From IMG/VR virus record IMGVR_UViG_3300017613_000413, positions 1-31,915 of that record: a stretch of 31,915 nucleotides of DNA. One strand, written 5' to 3'. The translations under genes were made by a program, and so were the position numbers. Below, one piece after another: positions 12,227 through 20,156 of this stretch. Below the pieces are notes generated by a model. The model made no database searches and was not told the origin of the DNA. It saw only the letters and a list, made by a program, of their open reading frames with translations. Every line of letters begins with the position of its first letter. Position 1 is the stretch's first letter. The DNA comes from a virus.

Positions 12227-13831
12227 CTACCTCCTTGTCTTCTTCTTTGGTTTAGTATGTAATTTCCTAACCTTTGATTGCTCCGCTTGGGGTGCTGAGC
12301 CGGAGGAGACTCTCCTCGCCCTTGTTTCTACCCACTCCCGGATTGAAATTAATTCTTCAGCATCTCGCTTGGCTTGAGGTACCATTTCCGATATAGATTG
12401 GACGATATGTCTTGTCTCAAATTCAACATCTTGATCAAAGGCCAGGAACATCGCGTCCTCTATACAGCCTTCAATCTCCGCCCCAGTATACTCCTCAGTC
12501 CTCGCCGCGAGTAGCTTCAGGTCATAGTCATCTGGGTCTCGGTCACGTTTCCGAATATGAATAGCAAAGATCTCATTGCGTTCATGCTCTTCCGGTAAAT
12601 CCGTGGCCCATACCTCGTCAAGACGCCCTTTCCGATATACCATGGCCGGAAGTGACGCCACTTCGTTAGCAGTGGCAACCAGCATAACTGGATACCGTGT
12701 CTCCTGTCTCCAGGTCAAAACAGTTGAAACAACCCGACCGGTGACGCCCGAATCTAATTCTCCAGATCCGCGCATACCTGCGAGTCCCTTTTCAACCTCG
12801 TCCATCCATAAGACAACCGGGGAGACTGCCTCCGCTACTTGTAAGGCCATTCTGATTGCCGCTTCTGACTCACCTACCAGGGACCGAAATACTTTTCCCA
12901 TATCGAGACGAAGCAGGGGCAATTTCAGAAAGGCCGCAGTAGCTTTGGCAGCCAACGACTTCCCGGTACCGGCTGGACCTACGATGAGTATACCTTTAGG
13001 CCAAGGCAGCCCATACTCTCGCGCATCATTTGAGAATGCTTTCCTGCGCCTTTCCAACCACTCTTTGAAGTAATCGAACCCTCCAACGTTTTCAATGGAT
13101 TCGTTAATTGGGAAGAACTCCAGCACGTCCGATTTCCTGACTTCCTGCTCCTTCTGTGCTTGGATAACATTGATGTCAACCGTTTCCGAAGTCGCCAGGG
13201 AAAGTGCCATAGCACTTTCGGCCCCTAACTCGTCCAGACCGATCGCAGCCCTCGCCGCCGTGAGAATAAGCTCATCCCGTTCAGCTTTCTTCTTTGGGAG
13301 ATCTATTTCTCTCTCATAAGCCCGAACCAATTTAGTATACTGGCTAACTATCTGCTCTTGAGTAGGCAAGGGAATTTCAACGATGGTAACGATGTTCTTC
13401 AATTCAGGGGGCAAGTCGAGATGCGGACCAACCAGGATGATACAAGATCCGGTTGATCTCGCAGCCAAAGATGCGTCGATAATGCATTGGATGTTTTGGT
13501 AGTGATCCAATAACTTACGCAGGTTGTGAAATATCCCGATGATAGGATTATCAGGACTCCTCTCCTCTACATGCAAAATTGCATCCGTGAGATCATCGCA
13601 GATCTTTTGCCCCGTAGCATTAGTACCTGAATCTGCCCTTCTGACCACGAAGCCGGTCGTAGCTTTCCAGACCCCAACATCCATAGCTTTCATCTCAAGT
13701 TCGTCGAGAGCCTCCATGATCTTGCGCTCCGCGACTTGCGGTTCCACGGTCCGAAGGAATATGCAAGGATAGCTTGACTGGATATAGTCTGCCAATTCCG
13801 GCTGACGGCCATAATGCGTTTTCTGACTCAT
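12227..13831 (-). CDS. Ycf46-like AAA+ ATPase
   Basis: 534 aa. The N-terminal ~240 residues (A-D-Y-I-Q-S-S-Y-P-C-I-F-L-R-T-V-E...) match the non-catalytic N-domain of Ycf46-type ATPases. The AAA+ module has Walker A G-P-A-G-T-G-K-S (285-292), an R-L-D-M-G-K-V-F segment, Walker B V-V-L-W-M-D-E-V-E-K (339-348), sensor 1 A-T-A-N (386-389), arginine-finger candidates in Y-R-K-G-R-L-D-E (399-406) and sensor 2 G-A-E-I-E (450-454). Classic AAA proteins of this type remodel protein complexes. In cyanobacteria and other bacteria Ycf46 relatives co-occur with DUF1257 and DUF2997 proteins, and both have candidates at the right end of this window. The gene has its own promoter-like element and a very strong AAAAAGGAGGTGA site. 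It may process the DI(D/E)DLL-tailed proteins encoded on either side (inference). Confidence 0.85.
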   Translation of the reverse strand: MSQKTHYGRQPELADYIQSSYPCIFLRTVEPQVAERKIMEALDELEMKAMDVGVWKATTGFVVRRADSGTNATGQKICDDLTDAILHVEERSPDNPIIGIFHNLRKLLDHYQNIQCIIDASLAARSTGSCIILVGPHLDLPPELKNIVTIVEIPLPTQEQIVSQYTKLVRAYEREIDLPKKKAERDELILTAARAAIGLDELGAESAMALSLATSETVDINVIQAQKEQEVRKSDVLEFFPINESIENVGGFDYFKEWLERRRKAFSNDAREYGLPWPKGILIVGPAGTGKSLAAKATAAFLKLPLLRLDMGKVFRSLVGESEAAIRMALQVAEAVSPVVLWMDEVEKGLAGMRGSGELDSGVTGRVVSTVLTWRQETRYPVMLVATANEVASLPAMVYRKGRLDEVWATDLPEEHERNEIFAIHIRKRDRDPDDYDLKLLAARTEEYTGAEIEGCIEDAMFLAFDQDVEFETRHIVQSISEMVPQAKRDAEELISIREWVETRARRVSSGSAPQAEQSKVRKLHTKPKKKTRR

Positions 13832-13879
13832 ATTGTTTCACCTCCTTTTTAATATGGATTTTAATCATTGCCCCTTTTA

Positions 13880-13908
13880 AATATCATAGTTAAAAACCAT
13901 TGTCAAGA
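13880..13908 (-). promoter_or_regulatory. Promoter for the AAA+/H1-like operon
   Basis: Minus strand TTGACA, 17-nt spacer, TATTTA with TGA just before it (extended -10). It leaves a leader of about 45 nt holding a strong RBS before the AAA+ ATG at 13831. The surrounding AT-rich gap (13832-13915) is otherwise empty. Confidence 0.75.
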
Positions 13909-13915
13909 ATTAATT

Positions 13916-14236
13916 TCACTCCAGCAAATCCTCAATATCCATATTATACTCAGGCTCACTTGTCTCATTTAGCACCAATCGGTATTCAAATAATCCCCTG
14001 TATCTGCTTATGGTCGGACTTGGTCGCCTCAGTACCGTATTTGATCCGAATCTCTCTTTCCGCAGGTGCCTCAGTTGAGCCGATATGGACGAAACTGGAT
14101 CTCCAGTTGCCTCTCCGATTTCCTCTAACGTTCTCCACTCTCCATCAGCCATAAGAGTACGGACCCGTGCGTGTTGCGTGGTCAATCTCCGCAAATCATA
14201 ATGCGGATCATATTCTGGCCCATCGAAGTGGGGCAT
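13916..14236 (-). CDS. Winged-helix DNA-binding protein
   Basis: 106 aa from ATG 14236 (GAGGAGGGTAAA upstream); a longer start at 14269 would overlap the resolvase gene. The core reads R-L-T-T-Q-H-A-R-V-R-T-L-M, G-E-W-R-T-L-E-E-I-G-E-A-T-G-D-P-V-S-S-I-S-A-Q-L-R-H-L-R-K, then a beta wing ending G-L-F-E-Y-R-L. This HTH with a G-L-F-E-Y wing recurs in phage genomes near RuvC-like resolvases, where its role is not settled. It ends N-M-D-I-E-D-L-L-E, the tail shared with the ssDNA-binding and H1-like proteins. A candidate regulator, and a possible reader of the palindrome 28 nt upstream of its own start. Confidence 0.75.
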   Translation of the reverse strand: MPHFDGPEYDPHYDLRRLTTQHARVRTLMADGEWRTLEEIGEATGDPVSSISAQLRHLRKERFGSNTVLRRPSPTISRYRGLFEYRLVLNETSEPEYNMDIEDLLE

Positions 14237-14237
14237 T

Positions 14238-14840
14238 TTACCCTCCTCTTTGGTTCTGATATTTTGCAAGTGATTGCAATCGGATTTTCAATTCGGGGTG
14301 CTCTTTACGGTATTTCTTGATAACAGCCTCTTCGTACTTTTTAAGTTTTCGGATCTTGCTGGCCTGGAGCACGCACCGCGCAAAGTCACAGATAGCAAGT
14401 GCCGCAGCGTCATCGTGGCCCATGGGTTCAATTTCCAGTTTCTTGTAAACCTCCAGCTTGAAAGACGCCTGGTCCAGATTGCCATTGTTGTTTAGGAATT
14501 TCTTCCACGTCCCAGGTGCCACCACAAACGGTTCGCAGTGAGTGTGCTTCAGCATGATAGCCTTGACAACTCCGCCCAGCTCCCCAAGAGTTGCCAGCCG
14601 GGATTTCTTAGCCGGTACTCCATAAGCGTAGTCCTCGATAAAGAATAAATCCGCCTTCGTGCTCAGCAAGTGGATCTGTCCCGCGATATAGATTGCTCTT
14701 TCCAGATTACTCCCCATCCGAGTATCGGTCCTTATCAAATCGTGGAATAGTGGAATTTCTGGACTGATCCCCCAACGGGCAAACCCTGTCGATGTCAAAG
14801 ACAGATCCAACCCCACGATACCGCTGATATCTAATGCCAT
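14238..14840 (-). CDS. RuvC-like Holliday junction resolvase
   Basis: 200 aa, RNase H-like fold. Motif G-L-D-L-S-L-T-S-T-G (Asp 12), I-E-D-Y-A-Y-G (Glu 69) and G-H-D-D-A-A-A-L-A (Asp 143/144) give the RuvC acidic triad. E. coli RuvC is 173 aa; this copy has an extra basic C-terminus (K-K-Y-R-K-E-H-P-E). It would resolve branched recombination intermediates before packaging, working with RecA, the UvsW-like helicase and the exonucleases in this cluster. RBS AAAGGAGAAACT before ATG 14840. Confidence 0.85.
   Translation of the reverse strand: MALDISGIVGLDLSLTSTGFARWGISPEIPLFHDLIRTDTRMGSNLERAIYIAGQIHLLSTKADLFFIEDYAYGVPAKKSRLATLGELGGVVKAIMLKHTHCEPFVVAPGTWKKFLNNNGNLDQASFKLEVYKKLEIEPMGHDDAAALAICDFARCVLQASKIRKLKKYEEAVIKKYRKEHPELKIRLQSLAKYQNQRGG
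14264..14279. repeat. Palindromic site, copy 3 (TTGCAAGTGATTGCAA)
   Basis: One base off the common core (G for T at the seventh position). It lies in the last codons of the resolvase and 28 nt upstream of the winged-helix gene's ATG, so it could control that gene. Confidence 0.8.
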
Positions 14841-14850
14841 AGTTTCTCCT

Positions 14851-15081
14851 TTATTGTTTATACGGTGAGACCATTATAATGTGCTCAGGCGCAACGCATA
14901 GTGGGTTGTCACACGTTAGCCTCATTATCGTCCCTTCCGGCACACACTCATCCTTATGCTCCTCATTGAAAAGGAAATATGAGATATATCTCGCCTCTGT
15001 CGCAGTCAGAGAATCCATATCCTTATGAAATTTCTTGACAGCCCGATGACAAAACTTTCGGGTCAATACTTTATCAATCAT
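14851..15081 (-). CDS. HNH-like small protein (76 aa), first His missing
   Basis: The C-terminus reads M-R-L-T-C-D-N-P-L-C-V-A-P-E-H-I, the C-D-N-P-x-C-V-x-P-x-H-I signature of HNH_3-type endonucleases. In active members a His directly precedes C-D-N (x-H-x-C-D-N or H-C-D-N); here it is L-T. The N-terminal ~45 residues are helical and basic. It may be an inactive HNH fold or a zinc-binding protein of another use. It lies between the sensor kinase and the resolvase. RBS AGGAGACTAAGTA. Confidence 0.6.
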   Translation of the reverse strand: MIDKVLTRKFCHRAVKKFHKDMDSLTATEARYISYFLFNEEHKDECVPEGTIMRLTCDNPLCVAPEHIIMVSPYKQ

Positions 15082-15095
15082 TACTTAGTCTCCTA

Positions 15096-17780
15096 CTATC
15101 CGAGTAAACCTTTCAATCTCGCCTGTAACTTATCCATGGTATAAGGCTTCTGAAGGAATCCGGCCAGGCCTCTCCCTACAAATTTCTGGGTGGCGTCCTG
15201 CTCATTATAGCCACTGCAAAGAACTATCGGGGTGTTAGGTCTCAAGGATCTAATTTCCTGGAAAACTTCGAGACCGTCCATGCGCGGCATAGTAAGATCC
15301 AGTAGCACACAGACGATATCGTCCATGTTCTCCTTAAATACCTTCACTGCCTCTTTACCATCATAAGCAGTTATACCCTCAAAACCGAGAAGCTCTATCA
15401 TCCGCTTGCCTACCATAGCCACGGCCTTCTCGTCGTCAGCAATTAAGATTAATCCACTACCTTTCCAATCATCTACCCCTTCTTCTTCCTCATGCCTGAT
15501 CATCTCTCTATCGGGCATTACGTTTGCCGGAAAGTAAATTTTAAAGGTAGTGCCTCGATCTACTTCACTGTAGATCTTGATTGCTCCTTGATGCCCTCTC
15601 ACAATGCCAAGAACCGCAGACATGCCTAATCCTCGTCCGGTAAACTTCGTTGTAAAGAAGGGATCAAATATCTTCTCCTTAGTATCTTGACTCATGCCAC
15701 AACCAGTATCTGCCACCTCGACAAAGACATAATCTCCAGGCTTCAAAGGCTCTTCCAGGCTTGCTTTTAAAACTTCATTGACACATTCCAGATATTCGGC
15801 ATCGCAATACATCGACCCCGTTGTCAAAGTAATCACACCAGACTCTTCCAATAATGACTCCGATGCATTGGTGATCAAATTCATAATTACTTGTCGGATC
15901 TGAGTGACATCCCCGTCAAAGGTCGGCGTGTTCTTTTCAAAGTTCCGGCGAAGGGTTGCCTTCTTTGAGATCGAAACCTCAAGTAAATGAGATGTCTCTT
16001 TGATAAGTTCCCCCAGATGAATCGGCTCAACTATGAAGCGCCCCTTCCCCGAGTAGGCAAGCATTTGCTTAGCCAAGTCAGCCGCTCGAACCGAAGCATT
16101 AATTACTTCCTCGATATTACTGCGCGAAGGTGCCAAAGGTGCCAATAATTTTAATGCCAGATCTGCGTTGCCTAAAATTGCCATTAGGATATTATTAAAG
16201 TCGTGTGCTATACCTCCGGCCAGCACTCCCAAACTCTCCAGCTTTTGAGCGTGCAGCATTTGCCTTTCCAAGGTTAACTTTTCCTGCTCTGCCTGTTTTC
16301 TCTCTGTGATATCCCGAATGAGTACCAGGTCCGCTGGCTCGCCCTCATACTGGATCATTGCGGCTGAAGTTTCACAAGGTATGACGCTGCCATCTTTGGC
16401 TATAAGATCAACTTGAAAGTCTTTCGTCATATCCTCTACGCCATTAATCCTATCATCGTATCTCTTTTGTACTTTCGCCTTATCAGCTTCATTGACAAGA
16501 TCGCCAAACATTAACCCACCGACTGCCTCTTCTTGAGTGTATCCGAACAACTTGGTAAACGCCGGACTCACCATCTTATACCCTCCCTCCTGGAGGACCA
16601 CAATGGCGTCAGGACTTAATCCGACAACTTCTCCGTATTTCTCCTCACTTCGATCCAGTTTCTCGCTTATCCGTTTCCGCCGCCCGATGTTAAAATAGAG
16701 CAACGCTATTGCTGTGACCAGCACTGCCCCGACCGCAATGACTCCCGCGATCTCCCATTTATGCTCCCTATACATATTTCTGGGAATGTCACCAATAATA
16801 CTGTCTTCCGGCAACTCGTCAAAGTCAATGCCATATCGTTTCAGTTGCCGATAGTCAAACATATACTTAGCCGTGGTAGTGTCCACAATAGGGATATCTT
16901 CTGGCTTTTCTCCGTCCAAAATGAGAACCGCCATTTCCGCAGCCTTCTTGCCATGATGAAAACCACTCAACAACTTTCCGCCGATCGTGCCGTACTCCAG
17001 AACTTGAGCATGAAAGGTATAGAGAGGTCTCTTACTCTCTTGAGATATCCTGGTAACCCCTTCCTCTAAGGAAACGTACCGGCCCGTACTGTCCCTGTAT
17101 AAAGTCATAAAAACTGCGACCGTGTTCTCCCAGAGACCCCTCATTCTTTCCTCAATCTGCTCCATAGTGAGAGTGTCATCCCACCGGCTAAAGGAAACTC
17201 CACGATTAATATAATCTGTAAGTAATGGCTCTAACTGATTATACTGATAACTGCCCGAAGGGGTTCGATCCGCAATGAGCACAATCTTATTCGTATTCGG
17301 ATGCAAGTCAAGTATCAAATTAAGGGTGCCTCTAAATCCTGAAATCTCCAGGACTCCAGTAACCCGTTTTCTATCTACTTTCGCCTCAGCGTTGAGATCA
17401 TTCACTCCAGCAAATACTACTGGGACGCCCTGGAGCACCTCCTCGTGTTCCTGATGCGAAATAACAAAATCAAGAGCATTGTCGTCGGTAGTAATAATCA
17501 CATCAAATTCTTTGTCGCCATACTTATAGCGATACAGCTCGCAAAGCATCTCCTGATACGCCCTATCGTATTTGACTACCTTAGAATCCATGTACTCTAC
17601 CTGAATGTGAGAATCAATTCCTTCGTCTTTGAAGGTCGCCTCAACGCCTCGTACTATGTTGTCAGTCCACTGAAATCCCTTATGATACGAATTTAAGATA
17701 AGAATATTCTTATCCGCATGCTGGCCCTCACTCCACGAGAACGGGAACAAGAGAATTAATATTATAATCAATAACTTCAA
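15096..17780 (-). CDS. Hybrid sensor histidine kinase (periplasmic-binding, PAS, HisKA, HATPase, receiver)
   Basis: 894 aa, TTG start with AGGAGGTATAAG upstream. Order: signal peptide (1-19), ABC-substrate-binding-like periplasmic domain (~24-330; I-L-I-L-N-S-Y, D-V-I-I-T-T-D-D-N-A, G-V-P-V-V-F-A-G-V-N), TM helix (~343-365), PAS (~376-495, ending I-R-D-I-T-E-R-K), HisKA with G-G-I-A-H-D-F-N-N-I-L (His 526), HATPase with N-box N-L-I-T-N-A-S-E (634-641), G1 D-T-G-C-G-M (691-696) and G-R-G-L-G-M, then a receiver with D-D-E (782-784), Asp 828 as phosphoacceptor, Ser 856 and Lys 878. All catalytic residues are present. Proteins of this layout are common in Desulfobacterota and some other proteobacteria. 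No output domain or partner regulator is nearby. It is co-directional and tightly spaced with phage genes, so it is a cargo gene rather than a flanking host gene. Confidence 0.9.
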   Translation of the reverse strand: MKLLIIILILLFPFSWSEGQHADKNILILNSYHKGFQWTDNIVRGVEATFKDEGIDSHIQVEYMDSKVVKYDRAYQEMLCELYRYKYGDKEFDVIITTDDNALDFVISHQEHEEVLQGVPVVFAGVNDLNAEAKVDRKRVTGVLEISGFRGTLNLILDLHPNTNKIVLIADRTPSGSYQYNQLEPLLTDYINRGVSFSRWDDTLTMEQIEERMRGLWENTVAVFMTLYRDSTGRYVSLEEGVTRISQESKRPLYTFHAQVLEYGTIGGKLLSGFHHGKKAAEMAVLILDGEKPEDIPIVDTTTAKYMFDYRQLKRYGIDFDELPEDSIIGDIPRNMYREHKWEIAGVIAVGAVLVTAIALLYFNIGRRKRISEKLDRSEEKYGEVVGLSPDAIVVLQEGGYKMVSPAFTKLFGYTQEEAVGGLMFGDLVNEADKAKVQKRYDDRINGVEDMTKDFQVDLIAKDGSVIPCETSAAMIQYEGEPADLVLIRDITERKQAEQEKLTLERQMLHAQKLESLGVLAGGIAHDFNNILMAILGNADLALKLLAPLAPSRSNIEEVINASVRAADLAKQMLAYSGKGRFIVEPIHLGELIKETSHLLEVSISKKATLRRNFEKNTPTFDGDVTQIRQVIMNLITNASESLLEESGVITLTTGSMYCDAEYLECVNEVLKASLEEPLKPGDYVFVEVADTGCGMSQDTKEKIFDPFFTTKFTGRGLGMSAVLGIVRGHQGAIKIYSEVDRGTTFKIYFPANVMPDREMIRHEEEEGVDDWKGSGLILIADDEKAVAMVGKRMIELLGFEGITAYDGKEAVKVFKENMDDIVCVLLDLTMPRMDGLEVFQEIRSLRPNTPIVLCSGYNEQDATQKFVGRGLAGFLQKPYTMDKLQARLKGLLG

Positions 17781-17798
17781 CTTATACCTCCTCTCGGG

Positions 17799-17993
17799 TC
17801 AGCTCATTAAGTACCCGACTGCATCATCCACAGCTTCCTCGAAGCCACCGCCCATCGGGAGGTACAAGTCCTTTCTCATATCTTCTGGCAAGCTGAAATA
17901 ACAATTATAGCAGAAGACATAACCTCGCTTCTTGTCTCTATCGCAGTATGGGCATTCTTCACTGGTCAGGATGTCTAAGTACCCTCGATCCAT
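17799..17993 (-). CDS. Zinc-ribbon protein (64 aa)
   Basis: C-P-Y-C at about 14-17 and C-Y-N-C at about 28-31 make a two-knuckle zinc ribbon, followed by S-L-P-E-D-M-R and an acidic end with G-G-G-F-E-E-A-V. Many phages carry near-identical small ribbon proteins of unknown role. Start ATG 17993 (AGGAGAAAAGG), overlapping the upstream gene by 19 nt. Confidence 0.75.
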   Translation of the reverse strand: MDRGYLDILTSEECPYCDRDKKRGYVFCYNCYFSLPEDMRKDLYLPMGGGFEEAVDDAVGYLMS

Positions 17994-18388
17994 CCTTTTC
18001 TCCTAAATCTAATCTTTCGAGTTCCTCGGTCCTTTTCCCTTTCGTCATAAATACGGAGCGTTTCGCCACAATTAGAACAAACTTTAGAATACTCGTTATC
18101 AGAAATCTTAACATCCGAGATCGTATAGAAATTATGTCGGCATGGTACCTTTTCAGCATCGAACTCAGCCAGCATGCTATCCAACCATTCATCTCTTTTA
18201 ATAACCTCCATCTCGTATAAATGCAAGGGAATCCCTTTGTACCTTATCTCTTCCCCAGTAATCGATTTTCCTTCCTCTATGAAGTCAACCGCGTCTCTCA
18301 GCCTGGTATAGTCCCCTTGAATCCAACCACCGGTTGCCAGTTGGAACATTAGCTCGTCAGTGCTCTTCATTCGGTAAGTTTGAATCAT
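17975..18388 (-). CDS. Zinc-binding hypothetical protein (137 aa)
   Basis: A C-R-H (about 83-85) and C-S-N-C-G (about 104-108) motif in the C-terminal half suggests a C-H/C-C zinc site. The N-terminal half has L-R-D-A-V-D-F-I-E-E-G-K and is helical and beta mixed. The end, T-R-K-I-R-F-R-R-K-G-W, weakly resembles the RLIRFK tails elsewhere in the window. The start at 18388 overlaps the upstream stop. No family recognised. Confidence 0.7.
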   Translation of the reverse strand: MIQTYRMKSTDELMFQLATGGWIQGDYTRLRDAVDFIEEGKSITGEEIRYKGIPLHLYEMEVIKRDEWLDSMLAEFDAEKVPCRHNFYTISDVKISDNEYSKVCSNCGETLRIYDEREKDRGTRKIRFRRKGWIEGT

Positions 18389-18735
18389 GCTTCCTTCTTT
18401 TTATTAAACCGAATCACTCGCAGCCCGTCACGCCGTTTGAGATACTCTATCTTCTCCTCAAAAGCCTTCTGCCGGTTTGCCATCCACACCGGCTCCGTCT
18501 CATAGGCCACCTTCTCCCTGCCAGATGTCCCACTCACCACCAGTCTAAAACTGCCCTCTACAGTTATGCCAGTCTCATGCTCCAGTTCCTCATCTTTGAA
18601 ATGCTTTATATGCTTGAACAAGAAATCCGCCCCGTCAATGTCGTAATACCGTGCCTCTTCACCGTATCTCATATCAGGGCATAGAAATTGTACTCGACAG
18701 TTCTTGCCTCGATAGACATTTACCTGATCAGGCAT
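18385..18735 (-). CDS. Hypothetical 116-aa protein with RVIRFN tail
   Basis: Not recognised. One cysteine early (F-L-C-P-D), then Y-Y-D-I-D-G-A-D-F-L-F and a beta-rich middle (G-S-F-R-L-V-V-S-G). The C-terminus is a basic helix ending D-G-L-R-V-I-R-F-N-K-K-K-E-A, close to the V-R-L-I-R-F-K tails of two other proteins. It overlaps both neighbours (ATG within the end of the Cas4-like gene, stop within the next start). Confidence 0.7.
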   Translation of the reverse strand: MPDQVNVYRGKNCRVQFLCPDMRYGEEARYYDIDGADFLFKHIKHFKDEELEHETGITVEGSFRLVVSGTSGREKVAYETEPVWMANRQKAFEEKIEYLKRRDGLRVIRFNKKKEA

Positions 18736-19639
18736 GCTTCAAACACTCCTCTCTACAAGGACACACCTTTGCCTTATAGTTTCTCAGGTTATGACTCGCG
18801 CACTGGGAATCCAGTTCGGGGAGATATTTGGGATAGTCCTCTACTCCTACTCTATAACTCCTGGCCTTTGCCTTTATTGTTCTCAGAATCGCCGCGTTCT
18901 TTTTGATCCGAAACATTTTGAAGGGTAGTGTTTTCGTCCGATACTTCTTCGAGATATAGGTCACATATCCAACTTGAGTGTCTATCTTAATCGGGATGCT
19001 CTTATCCAGGCCACAGCCCCACATATACGTTTGCGTCTGGGCCTCGTGCTCAGCCTTGACTCCTTTTAATTTTTCAAACTCTTCCCCATTAATTGACTTC
19101 AACTCGTTGACTCGAATCAGACCGTTAACATCCAGGAATAAATCAGGGTGCCCACTCATCGGATGTGCTCCGTTCAAGTCCATGTGATGCTCATGGTAGA
19201 CTCCAGCTTCCCTGGCCGCCCCACAGTGGCCGCACGGCTGCTTAGGTGGGAATCCAAAGAACATTACTTTCTGGCATGCCTGGCACTTCCACCATCCAAT
19301 TCTCCGGCGACCGTAAAAGTCTGGCTTGTTCTGAATCCAATAATGATAAGCATTGCCATATCCGAAAAGTACTCGGGACCGCGCCGAGGACCATTCCTTC
19401 TTCTGGATCTTATTTACGGTCCCTATGACATGCATCCGAATGCAGCTTACCAGGATCGAAGACGCCCGAGGCTTGCCGATAGTATAGGCCACATTCTCCA
19501 CTGCTCTCATGTTTATATGAGATGCTGCCAAGGCAGCCGGATCATCGATATCTTCTTCAATCTCCTCCCGGTAGTCATTATCAATATGGACCTTGGTCTT
19601 CTTTTTCAGACCTCGGACGATCTTAGCGAATTTGCTCAT
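18728..19639 (-). CDS. Cas4/AddB-like PD-(D/E)XK exonuclease with Fe-S cysteines
   Basis: 303 aa. Fold markers: A-S-S-I-L-V-S-C (Cys 66), G-H-P-D (Asp 166), V-N-E-L-K-S (Glu 179, Lys 181) followed by a Q-T-Q-T-Y-M motif-IV-like helix, and a C-terminal C-P-C-x3-C (Cys 293, 295, 299). Cys 66 with the C-terminal three is the layout of the Cas4/AddB 4Fe-4S cluster, although Cas4 spacing is usually C-x2-C-x5-C. A second C-x2-C...C-x2-C ribbon (119, 122, 136, 139) is inserted between. Likely role: 5' or 3' resection of DNA ends for recombination by RecA; it is not linked to CRISPR here. It sits just downstream of RecA and another nuclease. Confidence 0.8.
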   Translation of the reverse strand: MSKFAKIVRGLKKKTKVHIDNDYREEIEEDIDDPAALAASHINMRAVENVAYTIGKPRASSILVSCIRMHVIGTVNKIQKKEWSSARSRVLFGYGNAYHYWIQNKPDFYGRRRIGWWKCQACQKVMFFGFPPKQPCGHCGAAREAGVYHEHHMDLNGAHPMSGHPDLFLDVNGLIRVNELKSINGEEFEKLKGVKAEHEAQTQTYMWGCGLDKSIPIKIDTQVGYVTYISKKYRTKTLPFKMFRIKKNAAILRTIKAKARSYRVGVEDYPKYLPELDSQCASHNLRNYKAKVCPCREECLKHA

Positions 19640-20154
19640 CCCAGTATCTCCTTAAATTCCCTGAACTCACTCTCCAGTGTCCATGGCACAACCAGCAACC
19701 GGATCTCCGGCCACACTTCTCTGAAGTCAGCATACTTGGACCGTTGACTCGCTTGCCATTTGCCTTTTACTTCTATGAACGACAGATAACTGGGAAAGTA
19801 TAGATCGGGAGTGTAAATCTTGCGGTTCCAGGTGAACCCGATTTTCTCATACTGAAATTTAAAATCAGAGTCATCTAATACTTCGGCCACGTGCATTTCA
19901 AAGTGGGACCGGAACCACATCTTTAGTCGGTGGGAATATACTTCGTTTGGCCTATCCATGTTGACTATGCCGCAGTGCCTCTCATCTCCAGGATCAATAT
20001 CCAAAGGATCAGACCGATCATCTTCGACATCTATAAGCCAATCAAGTATGCACTGGACTGAGCATACCATGGGACCATCCTTATCTAAGTACTTGTAATC
20101 ACTCTTGGAGTACTTTTGCAATTGATTGCAAACACTACAAATCCGAATAGGCAT
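19636..20154 (-). CDS. PD-(D/E)XK endonuclease with N-terminal zinc finger
   Basis: 172 aa. The N-terminus has C-S-V-C (6-9) and C-S-V-Q-C (31-35), a zinc-binding knuckle pair. The catalytic part shows S-H-F-E (Glu 86), T-P-D-L-Y-F (Asp 117) and F-I-E-V-K-G-K (Glu 128, Lys 130), then Q-R-S-K-Y-A-D-F and a final strand R-L-L-V-V-P-W. This resembles small phage resolvase-like or T7 endonuclease I-like nucleases. The palindrome at 20115-20132 lies in the codons for residues ~8-13, next to the first knuckle. It sits directly after RecA. Confidence 0.75.
   Translation of the reverse strand: MPIRICSVCNQLQKYSKSDYKYLDKDGPMVCSVQCILDWLIDVEDDRSDPLDIDPGDERHCGIVNMDRPNEVYSHRLKMWFRSHFEMHVAEVLDDSDFKFQYEKIGFTWNRKIYTPDLYFPSYLSFIEVKGKWQASQRSKYADFREVWPEIRLLVVPWTLESEFREFKEILG
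20115..20132. repeat. Palindromic site, copy 4 (TTTGCAAT-TG-ATTGCAAA)
   Basis: Identical to copy 1 over all 18 bases. It lies about 25 nt after the start codon of the PD-(D/E)XK gene and 25 nt downstream of the RecA stop. Confidence 0.85.
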
Positions 20155-20156
20155 CT

